NCBI GenBank assembly: GCA_029555415.1
Contig: JAKPSI010000082.1
Location: 124,001-188,000 of the forward strand
Direction of reading: 5' to 3'
Source: Bacteroidota bacterium
GTDB taxonomy: Bacteria; Bacteroidota; Bacteroidia; Chitinophagales; Chitinophagaceae
DNA: 64,000 bases
The first letter of the stretch is position 1. Each line of letters begins with the position of its first letter. The notes under the pieces are model-generated. The model did no database searches and was not told the origin of the DNA. It saw only the letters and a program-made list of their open reading frames with translations. Shown one piece after another: positions 44,775 to 52,649 of this stretch. The position numbers and the translations under genes are program-made.

Positions 44775-47700
44775 TTAGAAACCAATGTTTACATTAAGAC
44801 CATAGCTGCGGGTTGTTGGGGTCTGCAGATTGTATTCGCGACTGTTGCCGCTGTATATGTCACGACCGGAATACTGGTCAACATCCATATCCTTGAACCT
44901 TGAAGGGAAAAAATACAGCAGGTTACGGCCCACCAGGGAAACATCCACTTTATTTATGAATGATTTGCCCAGGAATTTTGCAGGAAGTGAATAGGTGATC
45001 ACAACTTCCCTCAGTTTAGCATATGTCTTTGAAACCATTGTGTGCTCAGGATCATTGAAGAAACTACTTACGTAATCCTGGATGTACTTCACTTTGCTTG
45101 CGTTGGTGGCGAATTGAAGATCTTTCAGGTTTGTGATCGCACCGGTAACAGGATCATACTGGATCTGAACACCGTTCGAAACCTGAACACCTTCACCAAC
45201 ATAAATACCACTGTAGTTAGGGTCAGCATAATGATGGAACTCATAATCTCTGGCTTCACCAACTTTACCAACGGCTGTTTCATATGCACGGCCGCCTTCG
45301 ATCAGCTTGCGGAGCACGCGATCCTGTACTTTTCCGCCCACTTTACCATCAAACTGGAAAGAGAAACTGATGGTTTTATAAGTGAATTTGTTATTCACGC
45401 CCCATCCCCAGTTAGGATCGGCATGCCCGAGGTATTGATCTTTGGGAAGATAAACAGGATAACCAGCGGAGTTATTGATCACCTGACCATCTGCGGATCT
45501 GGCTACCATTTTACCATACAATTTGTCAACCCTGTCACCCTGGTGCAATTGATAGCTTTCAAAGTTTGAAGGCAGTTCTTTATAAATCTCTTTGAATGCA
45601 GACCAGTTTGCCAGTACTTCCCAGTTCAGACCATTCTTACTACGGATCGGTGTACCGCTGATCGAGACCTCTTCACCGGAGAGTTTGGTTTTGATCGCAT
45701 TCGTGGTATATCCTGTCAGACCAGTTGTTTGTGAGATCGGATAATTCACAATTCCGGGCCCTTTGATATTGGAATAATAAGTAGCACTGAAGGAGAGCCT
45801 GTTCTTCAGGAATTTCATATCCAGACCGAACTCAGTACTGTTCGTCTGAGAAGATTTGATATTCGGGTCGATCTTATTACCCGGAGCATAAGCACCAGTA
45901 AGGTTATTATACACGGGTGAAATGCTGTAAGAAGGATCGGACAGTGAGAATGTAGGACCTCCGTATGTTGTCACATATGGAGCGCCGTAGCCGAGGGGAT
46001 ATGCAGCAGGCCCGATATAGGAAGTAGTACTCGGGGCTTTTGCTGAAGCATAACTTGCCCTGACCTTCATGAAGCTGATGGATTTGGGCATTTTCATATA
46101 ATCAGACAGCACGGAAGAAACCGAGAAGGAGGGATAGAAATACTCATTATTCTTCACGGGAAGGGATGAATGTTTGTCATAACGGCCAGTAGCTGCTACA
46201 GACAAATAATTCTTAAAATCAATGCCCACAGAATAATAAGCACTCAACACAAGCATGTCCGCAGTAAAATTATAAGCGTGGACCGCATTGAGGGAGTTGG
46301 AGAAATTGTACAGCCCGGGTACGTTCAGATAATCCGTTGTAACAAAAGTTGAGTTATACGTGAAATTACGGGCGTTGATACCTGCCAGCCCGTCAATTGA
46401 AAAATCCTTTCCGATCTTTCCTTTATACTTCACGATACCTTCGATATTATTATCGAACATGGTCCGCTTGTCCTCACGGTAATCACCCCTGTTCTCTTCA
46501 CGACCATACGGGTGAGCGGAATAAGGTAATTTTTCGGTACGCAATACATCATACGTGCTCACGTTCGCTCTCAGCAAAGCTTCCAGATGAGAATTGAACT
46601 TATAGGTCAGGCCGACATTCCCATAAACATCGGTTTTGTAATGCCCCCGGAGCCATTCATAGCTCATAAAGTAAGGATTATGATAACGCTGGTATTCTGC
46701 GAAAATTGATTGTGTTCCTACCTTGCCCGGCTGCCAGTAATTTTTCATATCATCCACACTCCAGTCCGCACCGGTCCAAATGGTGATATTATAGATCACA
46801 CTGTTGGGGCCATACAGAACGTCCGGAATATTCGGCGTGAACTGACGGTTATAATTGAGTCCGCCATCCAGATGCAGCTTACTCGTAAGGTCATAACCAG
46901 CGTTGATATTGAAATCCGCGATATTCAGTTTCGTATTCGGGATGATACCACGCTGATAAGTATGACTGAACGACATACGGATCGAAGAGCGGTCGGTCAC
47001 ACTTGAGAAATTGATATTATTCGTGGTCAGTAACCCTGCCTGGATGAACCGCTTGAGGTTATCCTTACCACGTGCAACATAAGGTGTGCCCTGGCGGATA
47101 CCTGTTAAAGGATCGATAGGGCTGTCATACTGAGGGATCAGCTGACCTTCAAATTTAGGGCCCCAAACATCATAGTCACCATCGTTAAGTCCACCACCTT
47201 TACCATTGCCGAAAGAATACTGGGCGTATTCACCACCGCCATACAGATCCTGGGTTTTGGGGATCGCAATGAAGCCTTTATTCATCTGCGTACTTGAGTT
47301 GAACTCAACGGAAAATCCTTTGGCGTTCTTTTTACCTTTTTTGGTTGTGATCAGGATCGCTCCGTTCTGAGCACGGCTACCATAAATAGCGGTAGCGGCC
47401 AGGCCTTTCAGCACAGTATAGCTCTCCACATCATCCGGGCTGATATTCCAGGTATCTGATGTGATGGGCATACCATCCACTACATATAAAGAGATATTAC
47501 CGCCCCGAAGCGAAACTGCAGGAGCACCCAGTAATTCCGGGGAGATACCCACATCCAGTCCTGAAATCTTACCTACCAGGCTATTGATCGGATTCGGCTC
47601 TCTGGCTTTAACCAGTTCATCTCCCTTGATCTCCTGTACAGAGTAACCAAGGCGTTTCACTTCTTTTTTAACGCCCAGACCTGTCACAACGACTTCAGAC

Positions 47701-48008
47701 AGATTCTGGACCTGAGGTTTCAATACGACCAGAACAGCTTCCGATGCTTTCAGTTTTTTATCTTCAAAACCGACACTGGTGATCACCAGAATATCTGTTG
47801 AAGAAGCCTCGATCTTAAAAGACCCATCCAGACCCGTCAGGGCCATCTTGTGTGATCTTTGATTTTCAATTGTTGCACCCGAAACAGGAGCACTGTTCTC
47901 TCCGGTCACTTTTCCGGTAACGGACTGTTGAGCGAAAACTGACACGGAAAGCATCAGCATGAACAACAGCATGGCCGGAATTCTGAAATGTAGTTTTTTA
48001 CGCAGCAT
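44775..48008 (-). CDS. SusC/RagA-type TonB-linked outer-membrane transporter
   Basis: Starting at MLRKKLHFRIPAM (48008), the protein is 1077 residues. It has a signal peptide (cleavage near VFAQQ), a carboxypeptidase-like domain (SVTGKVTGENSAPVSGATIE), the SusC plug signature VVVTGLGVKKEVKRLGYSVQ and NSLVGKISGLDVG, and a barrel ending YGLNVNIGF. With the SusD gene 28 bp downstream it forms the outer-membrane import complex. It leads the operon that continues into the hydrolase, phnZ, transporter and FAD oxidoreductase genes. Four 11-bp Pho-like repeats lie 51-94 bp upstream. Confidence 0.93.
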   Translation of the reverse strand: MLRKKLHFRIPAMLLFMLMLSVSVFAQQSVTGKVTGENSAPVSGATIENQRSHKMALTGLDGSFKIEASSTDILVITSVGFEDKKLKASEAVLVVLKPQVQNLSEVVVTGLGVKKEVKRLGYSVQEIKGDELVKAREPNPINSLVGKISGLDVGISPELLGAPAVSLRGGNISLYVVDGMPITSDTWNISPDDVESYTVLKGLAATAIYGSRAQNGAILITTKKGKKNAKGFSVEFNSSTQMNKGFIAIPKTQDLYGGGEYAQYSFGNGKGGGLNDGDYDVWGPKFEGQLIPQYDSPIDPLTGIRQGTPYVARGKDNLKRFIQAGLLTTNNINFSSVTDRSSIRMSFSHTYQRGIIPNTKLNIADFNINAGYDLTSKLHLDGGLNYNRQFTPNIPDVLYGPNSVIYNITIWTGADWSVDDMKNYWQPGKVGTQSIFAEYQRYHNPYFMSYEWLRGHYKTDVYGNVGLTYKFNSHLEALLRANVSTYDVLRTEKLPYSAHPYGREENRGDYREDKRTMFDNNIEGIVKYKGKIGKDFSIDGLAGINARNFTYNSTFVTTDYLNVPGLYNFSNSLNAVHAYNFTADMLVLSAYYSVGIDFKNYLSVAATGRYDKHSSLPVKNNEYFYPSFSVSSVLSDYMKMPKSISFMKVRASYASAKAPSTTSYIGPAAYPLGYGAPYVTTYGGPTFSLSDPSYSISPVYNNLTGAYAPGNKIDPNIKSSQTNSTEFGLDMKFLKNRLSFSATYYSNIKGPGIVNYPISQTTGLTGYTTNAIKTKLSGEEVSISGTPIRSKNGLNWEVLANWSAFKEIYKELPSNFESYQLHQGDRVDKLYGKMVARSADGQVINNSAGYPVYLPKDQYLGHADPNWGWGVNNKFTYKTISFSFQFDGKVGGKVQDRVLRKLIEGGRAYETAVGKVGEARDYEFHHYADPNYSGIYVGEGVQVSNGVQIQYDPVTGAITNLKDLQFATNASKVKYIQDYVSSFFNDPEHTMVSKTYAKLREVVITYSLPAKFLGKSFINKVDVSLVGRNLLYFFPSRFKDMDVDQYSGRDIYSGNSREYNLQTPTTRSYGLNVNIGF

Positions 48009-48058
48009 AATGATTGGTTTGATAATTTGATTTGGAGGGACAAAAGTGAAGTTGAAAT

Positions 48059-48102
48059 GTGAATACAATCTTAAAACCGTGTGACGGATACATTATTGAA
48101 TT
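48059..48102 (-). promoter_or_regulatory. Pho-box-like 11-bp repeats upstream of susC
   Basis: Units start GTGAA (48059), CTTAA (48070), GTGAC (48081) and ATTAT (48092) at 11-bp spacing, 51-94 bp from the susC start. They are weaker matches than the arrays at 56967 and 58403. The element may also influence the divergent PlcP-like gene. Confidence 0.45.
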
Positions 48103-48233
48103 GTGTTGTGCGCTTAACATATACGATCTTACTTAGAGGAAACATTCCCTTCACAATCAGATCACAATGGCTTAAGTATTACGTAGCATTCAATTCATAC
48201 AGGAGATTGTACTTTGTAAAACCCCTGTACACA

Positions 48234-49091
48234 TTGAAAAAGAAAGCGATCGACGTTGCCGTCATTTCCGATCTCCATCTTGGCACTTATGGCTGTCATG
48301 CACGTGAGATCGTGAACTACCTGAGAAGCATTTCACCGCAGATCCTGATCCTGAATGGTGATATCATTGACGGATGGCAGTTCAGTAAACGATATTTCCC
48401 TGCTCAGCACCTGCAGGTCATCAAAGAAGTGCTGAACCATATCAGCAGTGGCGTTCGCGTCATCTACATTACCGGCAATCACGATGAATTATTAAGGAGA
48501 TACAGTAATCTCCAGTTGAGCAATTTCCAGTTGACGGACAAACTGGTCATGGAGATCAATGGTGAAATGACCTGGATCTTTCATGGTGATGTATTCGATC
48601 ATACCACAAAAGGAAGTGCCAGGCTCATCGCCAAGCTGGGTGGCTATGGTTACGACTGGCTCATTTTACTGAACCGGTCCATCAACTGGTTCCTCAAAAA
48701 AACAGGCAGCAATCCGGTCAGTCTTTCCAAAAAAGTAAAGAACAGTGTCAAAAAAGCCGTGAAGTGGATCGGCGATTTTGAGCAAACTGCAGCTGAACTG
48801 GCCATCGAAAAGAAATATGACACCGTCATCTGTGGCCATATTCATCAGCCCCAACAAAAGACCATTGAAACGAAGAACGGGAAAGTACAATATCTCAACA
48901 GCGGCGACTGGATCGAAAATCTGACCGCACTGGAATACGCGGATAAGAAATGGAGTATCTATAAATATGATGAGTCACAATTCCGGGATGAACCGCTCCA
49001 AACGGTCACCAGGCATTTACCGGAACTGAATGTCGTCACGGAAGAAGTAAGCCTCTTCATCAGCTCACTCCTTGTTCAAACAGGAACCTAA
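48234..49091 (+). CDS. PlcP-like metallophosphoesterase (COG2908)
   Basis: The conserved protein begins KKKAIDVAVISDLHLGTYG. The calcineurin-like metal motifs follow in order: SDLHLG, NGDIID, TGNHDE, FHGDVFD and CGHIHQ. The C-terminal SGDWIENLTALEY is typical of the LpxH-related COG2908 branch, which includes PlcP, a phospholipase C induced by phosphate starvation that converts phospholipids to diacylglycerol. The start is uncertain: TTG 48234 fits the family, while the GTG at 48081 would add 51 residues that overlap the susC promoter repeats. It is followed 11 bp later by a glycosyltransferase, as plcP is by agt in several bacteria. Confidence 0.7.
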   Translation: MKKKAIDVAVISDLHLGTYGCHAREIVNYLRSISPQILILNGDIIDGWQFSKRYFPAQHLQVIKEVLNHISSGVRVIYITGNHDELLRRYSNLQLSNFQLTDKLVMEINGEMTWIFHGDVFDHTTKGSARLIAKLGGYGYDWLILLNRSINWFLKKTGSNPVSLSKKVKNSVKKAVKWIGDFEQTAAELAIEKKYDTVICGHIHQPQQKTIETKNGKVQYLNSGDWIENLTALEYADKKWSIYKYDESQFRDEPLQTVTRHLPELNVVTEEVSLFISSLLVQTGT

Positions 49092-49102
49092 ATTCAATAA
49101 TT

Positions 49103-50140
49103 ATGAAGATCTTTTATGCAGTGCAAGCAACAGGTAATGGACATATCAGTCGTGCCATGGAACTATTGCCCTGGCTGGAAAAAAAAGGAACAGTTGACTT
49201 ATTCCTGAGCGGAGACAACAGTCAGTTGAACCTGGATGCGCCTGTTAAGTACCGCAGCAAGGGTATCAGCCTTTATTACAGCTGCAAAGGAGGACTGAGT
49301 TATTCCAAAATGATCAGGAACTTCTCTTTCAGGCGTATTCAACGGGACATCAATGACCTGCCAGTGGAGAAATACGATCTGGTCATCAACGATTTCGATT
49401 TCATCACTGCAGCCGCCTGTAAAAGAAAAAAGATCCCCAGTGTCAACTTCGGGCACCAGGCAAGTTTTCAGTCCGGAAAGGTCCCCAGACCCCAAAAAAA
49501 GAACCTGATCGGTGAACAATTATTGCGTCACTTCGCCCATGCCGATCATTATATAGGCCTCCACTTCGATCAGTATGATGATTTTATTTTCAAACCCGTC
49601 ATCAAAAAGGAAATACTCGAAGCTGAGCCACAGAACAAAGGGCATGTTACGGTATATCTGCCCTCCTATTGTATTCCGGAACTCGTATCCGTATTCGGTT
49701 CCATACCTGATATGCAGTTCGAGATCTTTTGCAGAGAGATCGGCCAGCCTGAAAAAAGAGGGAACCTGTTATTATTGCCCGTCAACAAGACCCGTTTCGA
49801 CGAAAGTTTCAGGAATTGCTATGGGATCATCACCGGAGGCGGTTTTGAAACACCGGCAGAGGCCCTGCATATGGGCAAGAAGCTGATGGCCATTCCCATC
49901 AAAGGTCAGTACGAACAGCAATGCAATGCCGCAGCCCTTGAGAGGATGGGTGTAATGTGTACGGACAGTATTGGCGCAGGCTTTCGCGACAAATTCGATG
50001 ACTGGATGAATAACGGGAAAGCTATACGAATAGATTACAGTAACAGTATTCCGCAATGCATGAACAGGCTCTTCAGTATCGCAGAAACACTGCCCCGGAT
50101 GGAACCCAGAGCAATAGAAGATCTGAGTATGAGTTTCTAG
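49103..50140 (+). CDS. MurG/MGDG-synthase-like glycosyltransferase
   Basis: The 345-residue GT-B enzyme has the N-terminal loop QATGNGHISRAMEL of GT28-like transferases. The C-terminal nucleotide-sugar site reads GIITGGGFETPAEALHMGKKLMAIP followed by QYEQQCNAAALE. It has no signal peptide or membrane helix and may bind the inner leaflet peripherally. It follows the PlcP-like gene by 11 bp. Together they could turn phospholipids into diacylglycerol and then glycolipid. Another acceptor, such as a surface glycan, cannot be excluded. Confidence 0.7.
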   Translation: MKIFYAVQATGNGHISRAMELLPWLEKKGTVDLFLSGDNSQLNLDAPVKYRSKGISLYYSCKGGLSYSKMIRNFSFRRIQRDINDLPVEKYDLVINDFDFITAAACKRKKIPSVNFGHQASFQSGKVPRPQKKNLIGEQLLRHFAHADHYIGLHFDQYDDFIFKPVIKKEILEAEPQNKGHVTVYLPSYCIPELVSVFGSIPDMQFEIFCREIGQPEKRGNLLLLPVNKTRFDESFRNCYGIITGGGFETPAEALHMGKKLMAIPIKGQYEQQCNAAALERMGVMCTDSIGAGFRDKFDDWMNNGKAIRIDYSNSIPQCMNRLFSIAETLPRMEPRAIEDLSMSF

Positions 50141-50221
50141 ATTTTATTATTGGATCGTCATGAACAAACTCCATCATGCGTATTTGAAGAAATACCGGAT
50201 CAATGATTCGCCAGTCAGGCT

Positions 50222-50254
50222 GTCATTTCAATATTACATATAGATTAATTCTAT
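50222..50254 (+). promoter_or_regulatory. Possible Pho-box-like repeats upstream of phnW
   Basis: Units start GTCAT (50222), ATTAC (50233) and ATTAA (50244) at 11-bp spacing, 56-88 bp upstream of phnW. The orientation relative to the gene is opposite to that at the minus-strand genes, which weakens the call. Confidence 0.35.
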
Positions 50255-50309
50255 CCTCCTGAATTCACCGGCCCGATAACTTCTCTATCATTGTTCAAAA
50301 TTTATAAAA

Positions 50310-51437
50310 ATGGGCAACAGGGTCGATAAATTATTATTCACGCCGGGACCGCTAACAACTTCCGGAACCGTAAAATCCGCGATGCTGCAAGATCTGGGCT
50401 CACGGGATAATGCTTTCATTGAAAAAGTTACATCGATACGCGCCAGATTGTTATCGATGGCAAATGTTTCAGCCGCGGCAGGATATACCAGCATCATCAT
50501 ACAGGGTTCAGGCACCTTTGGGATAGAGGCGGTCATTTCTTCCGCAATACCCGCTAACGGTCACCTGCTCATTCTCATCAATGGGGTATACGGTGAGCGT
50601 ATATCAAAGATTGCCTCCATTCACAAGATCCTTCAAACCAGGATGGTATTTCCGGAGAACCAGATACCAGATCCTATATTAGTACGTCAGATGCTGGAAC
50701 AGGACCCAACGATCACACATGTTGCCATCATACATTGTGAAACCACGACGGGTATCATCAATCCTATTGAAGCGATCGGTGAAATATGTTCTGAATACAG
50801 GAAAACATATATAGTTGATGCCATGAGCAGTTTTGGTGCCTACCCCGTGGATATGGAGGCATCACATATCGACTTTCTCATCTCATCCTCCAATAAGTGT
50901 ATTGAAGGAGTTCCCGGGTTTTCATTCGTTCTTGCACGCACAGAGACAATTAAGACTTGCGAAAACCAGGCCCGTACGCTCACGCTGGACCTTTTTGCCC
51001 AATGGAAAGGATTGGAATCAGATGGTCAGTTCCGATTTACTCCTCCAACACATGTTTTACTGGCATTTGCCAGGGCTATGGATGAACTGGATCAGGAAGG
51101 CGGTGTAGCAGGCCGGATGTTGCGTTACAAAGAGAACTACGAGCTTTTATCCGAAGGGATGCTGCAGATGGGATTCAAAGAATATATCGAGCCCGGAAAC
51201 AGGGGTTATATCATTACTTGTTTCCATTATCCAACGCACCCGGATTTTTCATTCCGGAATTTCTACAATTCTCTAAGTGATAAAGGCTTTGTGATCTATC
51301 CCGGCAAACTGAGTCAGGTCGATTGTTTCAGGATCGGGAACATTGGTCAGATCCGGTCCACAGATATCCACCGGCTGCTACTGGCGATCCGTACTACGCT
51401 TGGAGAATACGGGATCACTGTTCCCCTTCAACCGTGA
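50310..51437 (+). CDS. phnW: 2-aminoethylphosphonate--pyruvate transaminase PhnW
   Basis: PhnW is a PLP enzyme that transfers the amino group of 2-aminoethylphosphonate to pyruvate, giving phosphonoacetaldehyde and alanine. The 375-residue sequence carries the family signatures LLFTPGPLTTS at the N-terminus, IIQGSGTFGIEAV, HCETTTGIINPI, VDAMSSFGAYPVD and the PLP lysine in SSSNKCIEGVPGF. RFTPPTHVLLAF and VIYPGKLSQVDCFRIGNIG are also typical. Its product would be consumed by the HAD hydrolase that begins 16 bp downstream. It is preceded by 169 bp containing candidate Pho-like repeats. Confidence 0.93.
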   Translation: MGNRVDKLLFTPGPLTTSGTVKSAMLQDLGSRDNAFIEKVTSIRARLLSMANVSAAAGYTSIIIQGSGTFGIEAVISSAIPANGHLLILINGVYGERISKIASIHKILQTRMVFPENQIPDPILVRQMLEQDPTITHVAIIHCETTTGIINPIEAIGEICSEYRKTYIVDAMSSFGAYPVDMEASHIDFLISSSNKCIEGVPGFSFVLARTETIKTCENQARTLTLDLFAQWKGLESDGQFRFTPPTHVLLAFARAMDELDQEGGVAGRMLRYKENYELLSEGMLQMGFKEYIEPGNRGYIITCFHYPTHPDFSFRNFYNSLSDKGFVIYPGKLSQVDCFRIGNIGQIRSTDIHRLLLAIRTTLGEYGITVPLQP

Positions 51438-51453
51438 ATCAAAATTTCCAAGA

Positions 51454-52167
51454 ATGACAAAAAAATATAATAAAATGATGATCAATCTTGTCGTGTTCGA
51501 TATGGCCGGAACGGTTGTTGACGAACAGAATGTAGTGTACAAAACCCTTCAGAAAGCGATCAATCAGGCAGGTATTCCGGTTACACTGGAACAGGTACTG
51601 GCTGATGGTGCAGGAAAAGAAAAAAAAGCAGCGATCACTGATATCGTGGCGATCCATGCACCCGGACAAACGCCTGAAGCAATAGAAAGTATGTTCCGGT
51701 TTTTTCTGACAGAATTGGATACAGCTTATGATGAACTGGATGTTATACCGATCAAAGGCGCTGAGGAAGTATTTCAAACCTTACTGGAAAACGGGATCTA
51801 TGTAGTGCTGAACACCGGTTATAACCGGGCGACTGCAGAAAAACTGATCAAAAAGCTGGGCTGGGTGATCGGAGAGGATTTTGACGAACTCGTCACTGCA
51901 TCCGATGTATTGCATGCCCGGCCTGAGCCGGATATGATCCTGCTGGCTATGGAAAAGACAGAAATTACAGACCCTTCGGAAGTCCTGAAGATCGGTGATT
52001 CTGCGATTGACATTGAAGAAGGCAAGAACGCAGGTTGCGGCGTTACCGTGGGGATCACAACGGGTGCCCAAACACGTGAACAACTTGCTGCAGCAGCGCC
52101 TGATCATATCATCGACAGCTTACAGGAACTGATCGCACTGGTCGGTCTTGATGACATTGAAGAATAA
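51454..52167 (+). CDS. PhnX-like HAD hydrolase (TIGR03351-type phosphonatase-like)
   Basis: The 237-residue HAD protein has the phosphonatase-type first motif FDMAGTVVD in place of DxDx(T/V). An arginine replaces the usual motif-III lysine (HARPEPDMI), motif IV is IGDSAIDIEEG, and lysines in the cap (DGAGKEKKAAI) could form the Schiff base with an aldehyde. These fit a phosphonoacetaldehyde or hydroxy-phosphonoacetaldehyde hydrolase. The sequence looks closer to the PhnX-like TIGR03351 clade than to classical PhnX. Starts at 51454 and 51475 are possible. It follows phnW by 16 bp and is closed by a terminator. Confidence 0.8.
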   Translation: MTKKYNKMMINLVVFDMAGTVVDEQNVVYKTLQKAINQAGIPVTLEQVLADGAGKEKKAAITDIVAIHAPGQTPEAIESMFRFFLTELDTAYDELDVIPIKGAEEVFQTLLENGIYVVLNTGYNRATAEKLIKKLGWVIGEDFDELVTASDVLHARPEPDMILLAMEKTEITDPSEVLKIGDSAIDIEEGKNAGCGVTVGITTGAQTREQLAAAAPDHIIDSLQELIALVGLDDIEE

Positions 52168-52230
52168 CTTTCAAAATGATGCAACAACCCGTAAGGGGTT
52201 GAGTTCCCGGGCATAAAGATTTCCTATTTA

Positions 52231-52263
52231 AAAGAAAAGGTCCTTTCGGGCCTTTTCTTTTTT
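52231..52263 (+). terminator. Intrinsic terminator after the phnW/phnX-like genes
   Basis: AAAGAAAAGG (52231-52240) pairs with CCTTTTCTTT (52251-52260), extended by wobble pairs around TTTC, and ends in a T-rich tract, 64 bp beyond the stop. Confidence 0.9.
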
Positions 52264-52318
52264 ACCGGTACGCCATAAATGTCACCTGAAAAATTTCCAA
52301 TGCACCAGGCAGCTCCGG

Positions 52319-52440
52319 CAAAAAAAATCCACCCTGCCTTCTGACTTACAGGGTGGATACACTGACGATTGCTATACGCTTGCTAACCCAAAGGAAAATA
52401 AAGCGCTTATGAACAATTATGAAGTTCTGCAAGCAGGGTT
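52319..52440 (-). ncRNA. Candidate small RNA with its own terminator
   Basis: A perfect 10-bp hairpin (ATCCACCCTG 52327-52336, CAGGGTGGAT 52349-52358) is followed on the minus strand by a U8 tract (52319-52326). No coding gene precedes it: the nearest minus-strand gene ends at 52650 and has its own terminator. Upstream, 11-bp-spaced RTTA heads at 52460 and 52471 could form a promoter activator site. The 5' boundary given is a guess. A transcript of roughly 80-120 bases is inferred; no known RNA family is recognised. Confidence 0.35.
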
Positions 52441-52448
52441 ACTTCAAG

Positions 52449-52492
52449 GCTAACGGCACGTTACTAAAATATTATCGCTCCGGTTAATCCTT
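52449..52492 (-). promoter_or_regulatory. Possible Pho-box-like repeats upstream of the candidate small RNA
   Basis: Heads GCTAA (52449), GTTAC (52460) and ATTAT (52471) are 11 bp apart; a fourth, GTTAA, follows at 52483 with 12-bp spacing. The orientation matches the minus-strand arrays elsewhere. Confidence 0.3.
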
Positions 52493-52597
52493 TATAACAC
52501 TTTTGAAAATACCGCATCAGTTGTTACACAGGGCCCTATTCAATTCAATCTGGAATATACAGTTTGAATGCCTTAAGATGCAGGCTTGAGTAATGGA

Positions 52598-52627
52598 CAA
52601 AAAAAAGCCTTACAGGTGTAAGGCTTA
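52598..52627 (-). terminator. Intrinsic terminator of the lipoprotein gene
   Basis: AAGCCTTAC (52605-52613) pairs with GTAAGGCTT (52618-52626) around AGGT. An A8 run at 52599-52606 gives a U-tract on the minus strand, 23 bp past the stop at 52650. Confidence 0.9.
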
Positions 52628-52649
52628 ATTAAATATTCAGGTTTAATGC

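Noticed and set aside
48081-48233. N-terminal extension of the PlcP-like protein from the GTG at 48081
   Set aside because: The 51 extra residues precede the conserved family start and overlap the susC promoter repeats, so TTG 48234 is preferred, though not proven.
48234-49091. LpxH (lipid A biosynthesis) as the function of the metallophosphoesterase
   Set aside because: Possible by family, but the downstream glycosyltransferase and phosphorus-island setting favour a PlcP-like role; a phylogeny would be decisive.
52409-52453. A 14-codon plus-strand frame (MNNYEVLQ...) inside the candidate small-RNA region
   Set aside because: Too short to separate from chance and with no promoter or terminator on its strand; the minus-strand terminator and repeats explain the region better.
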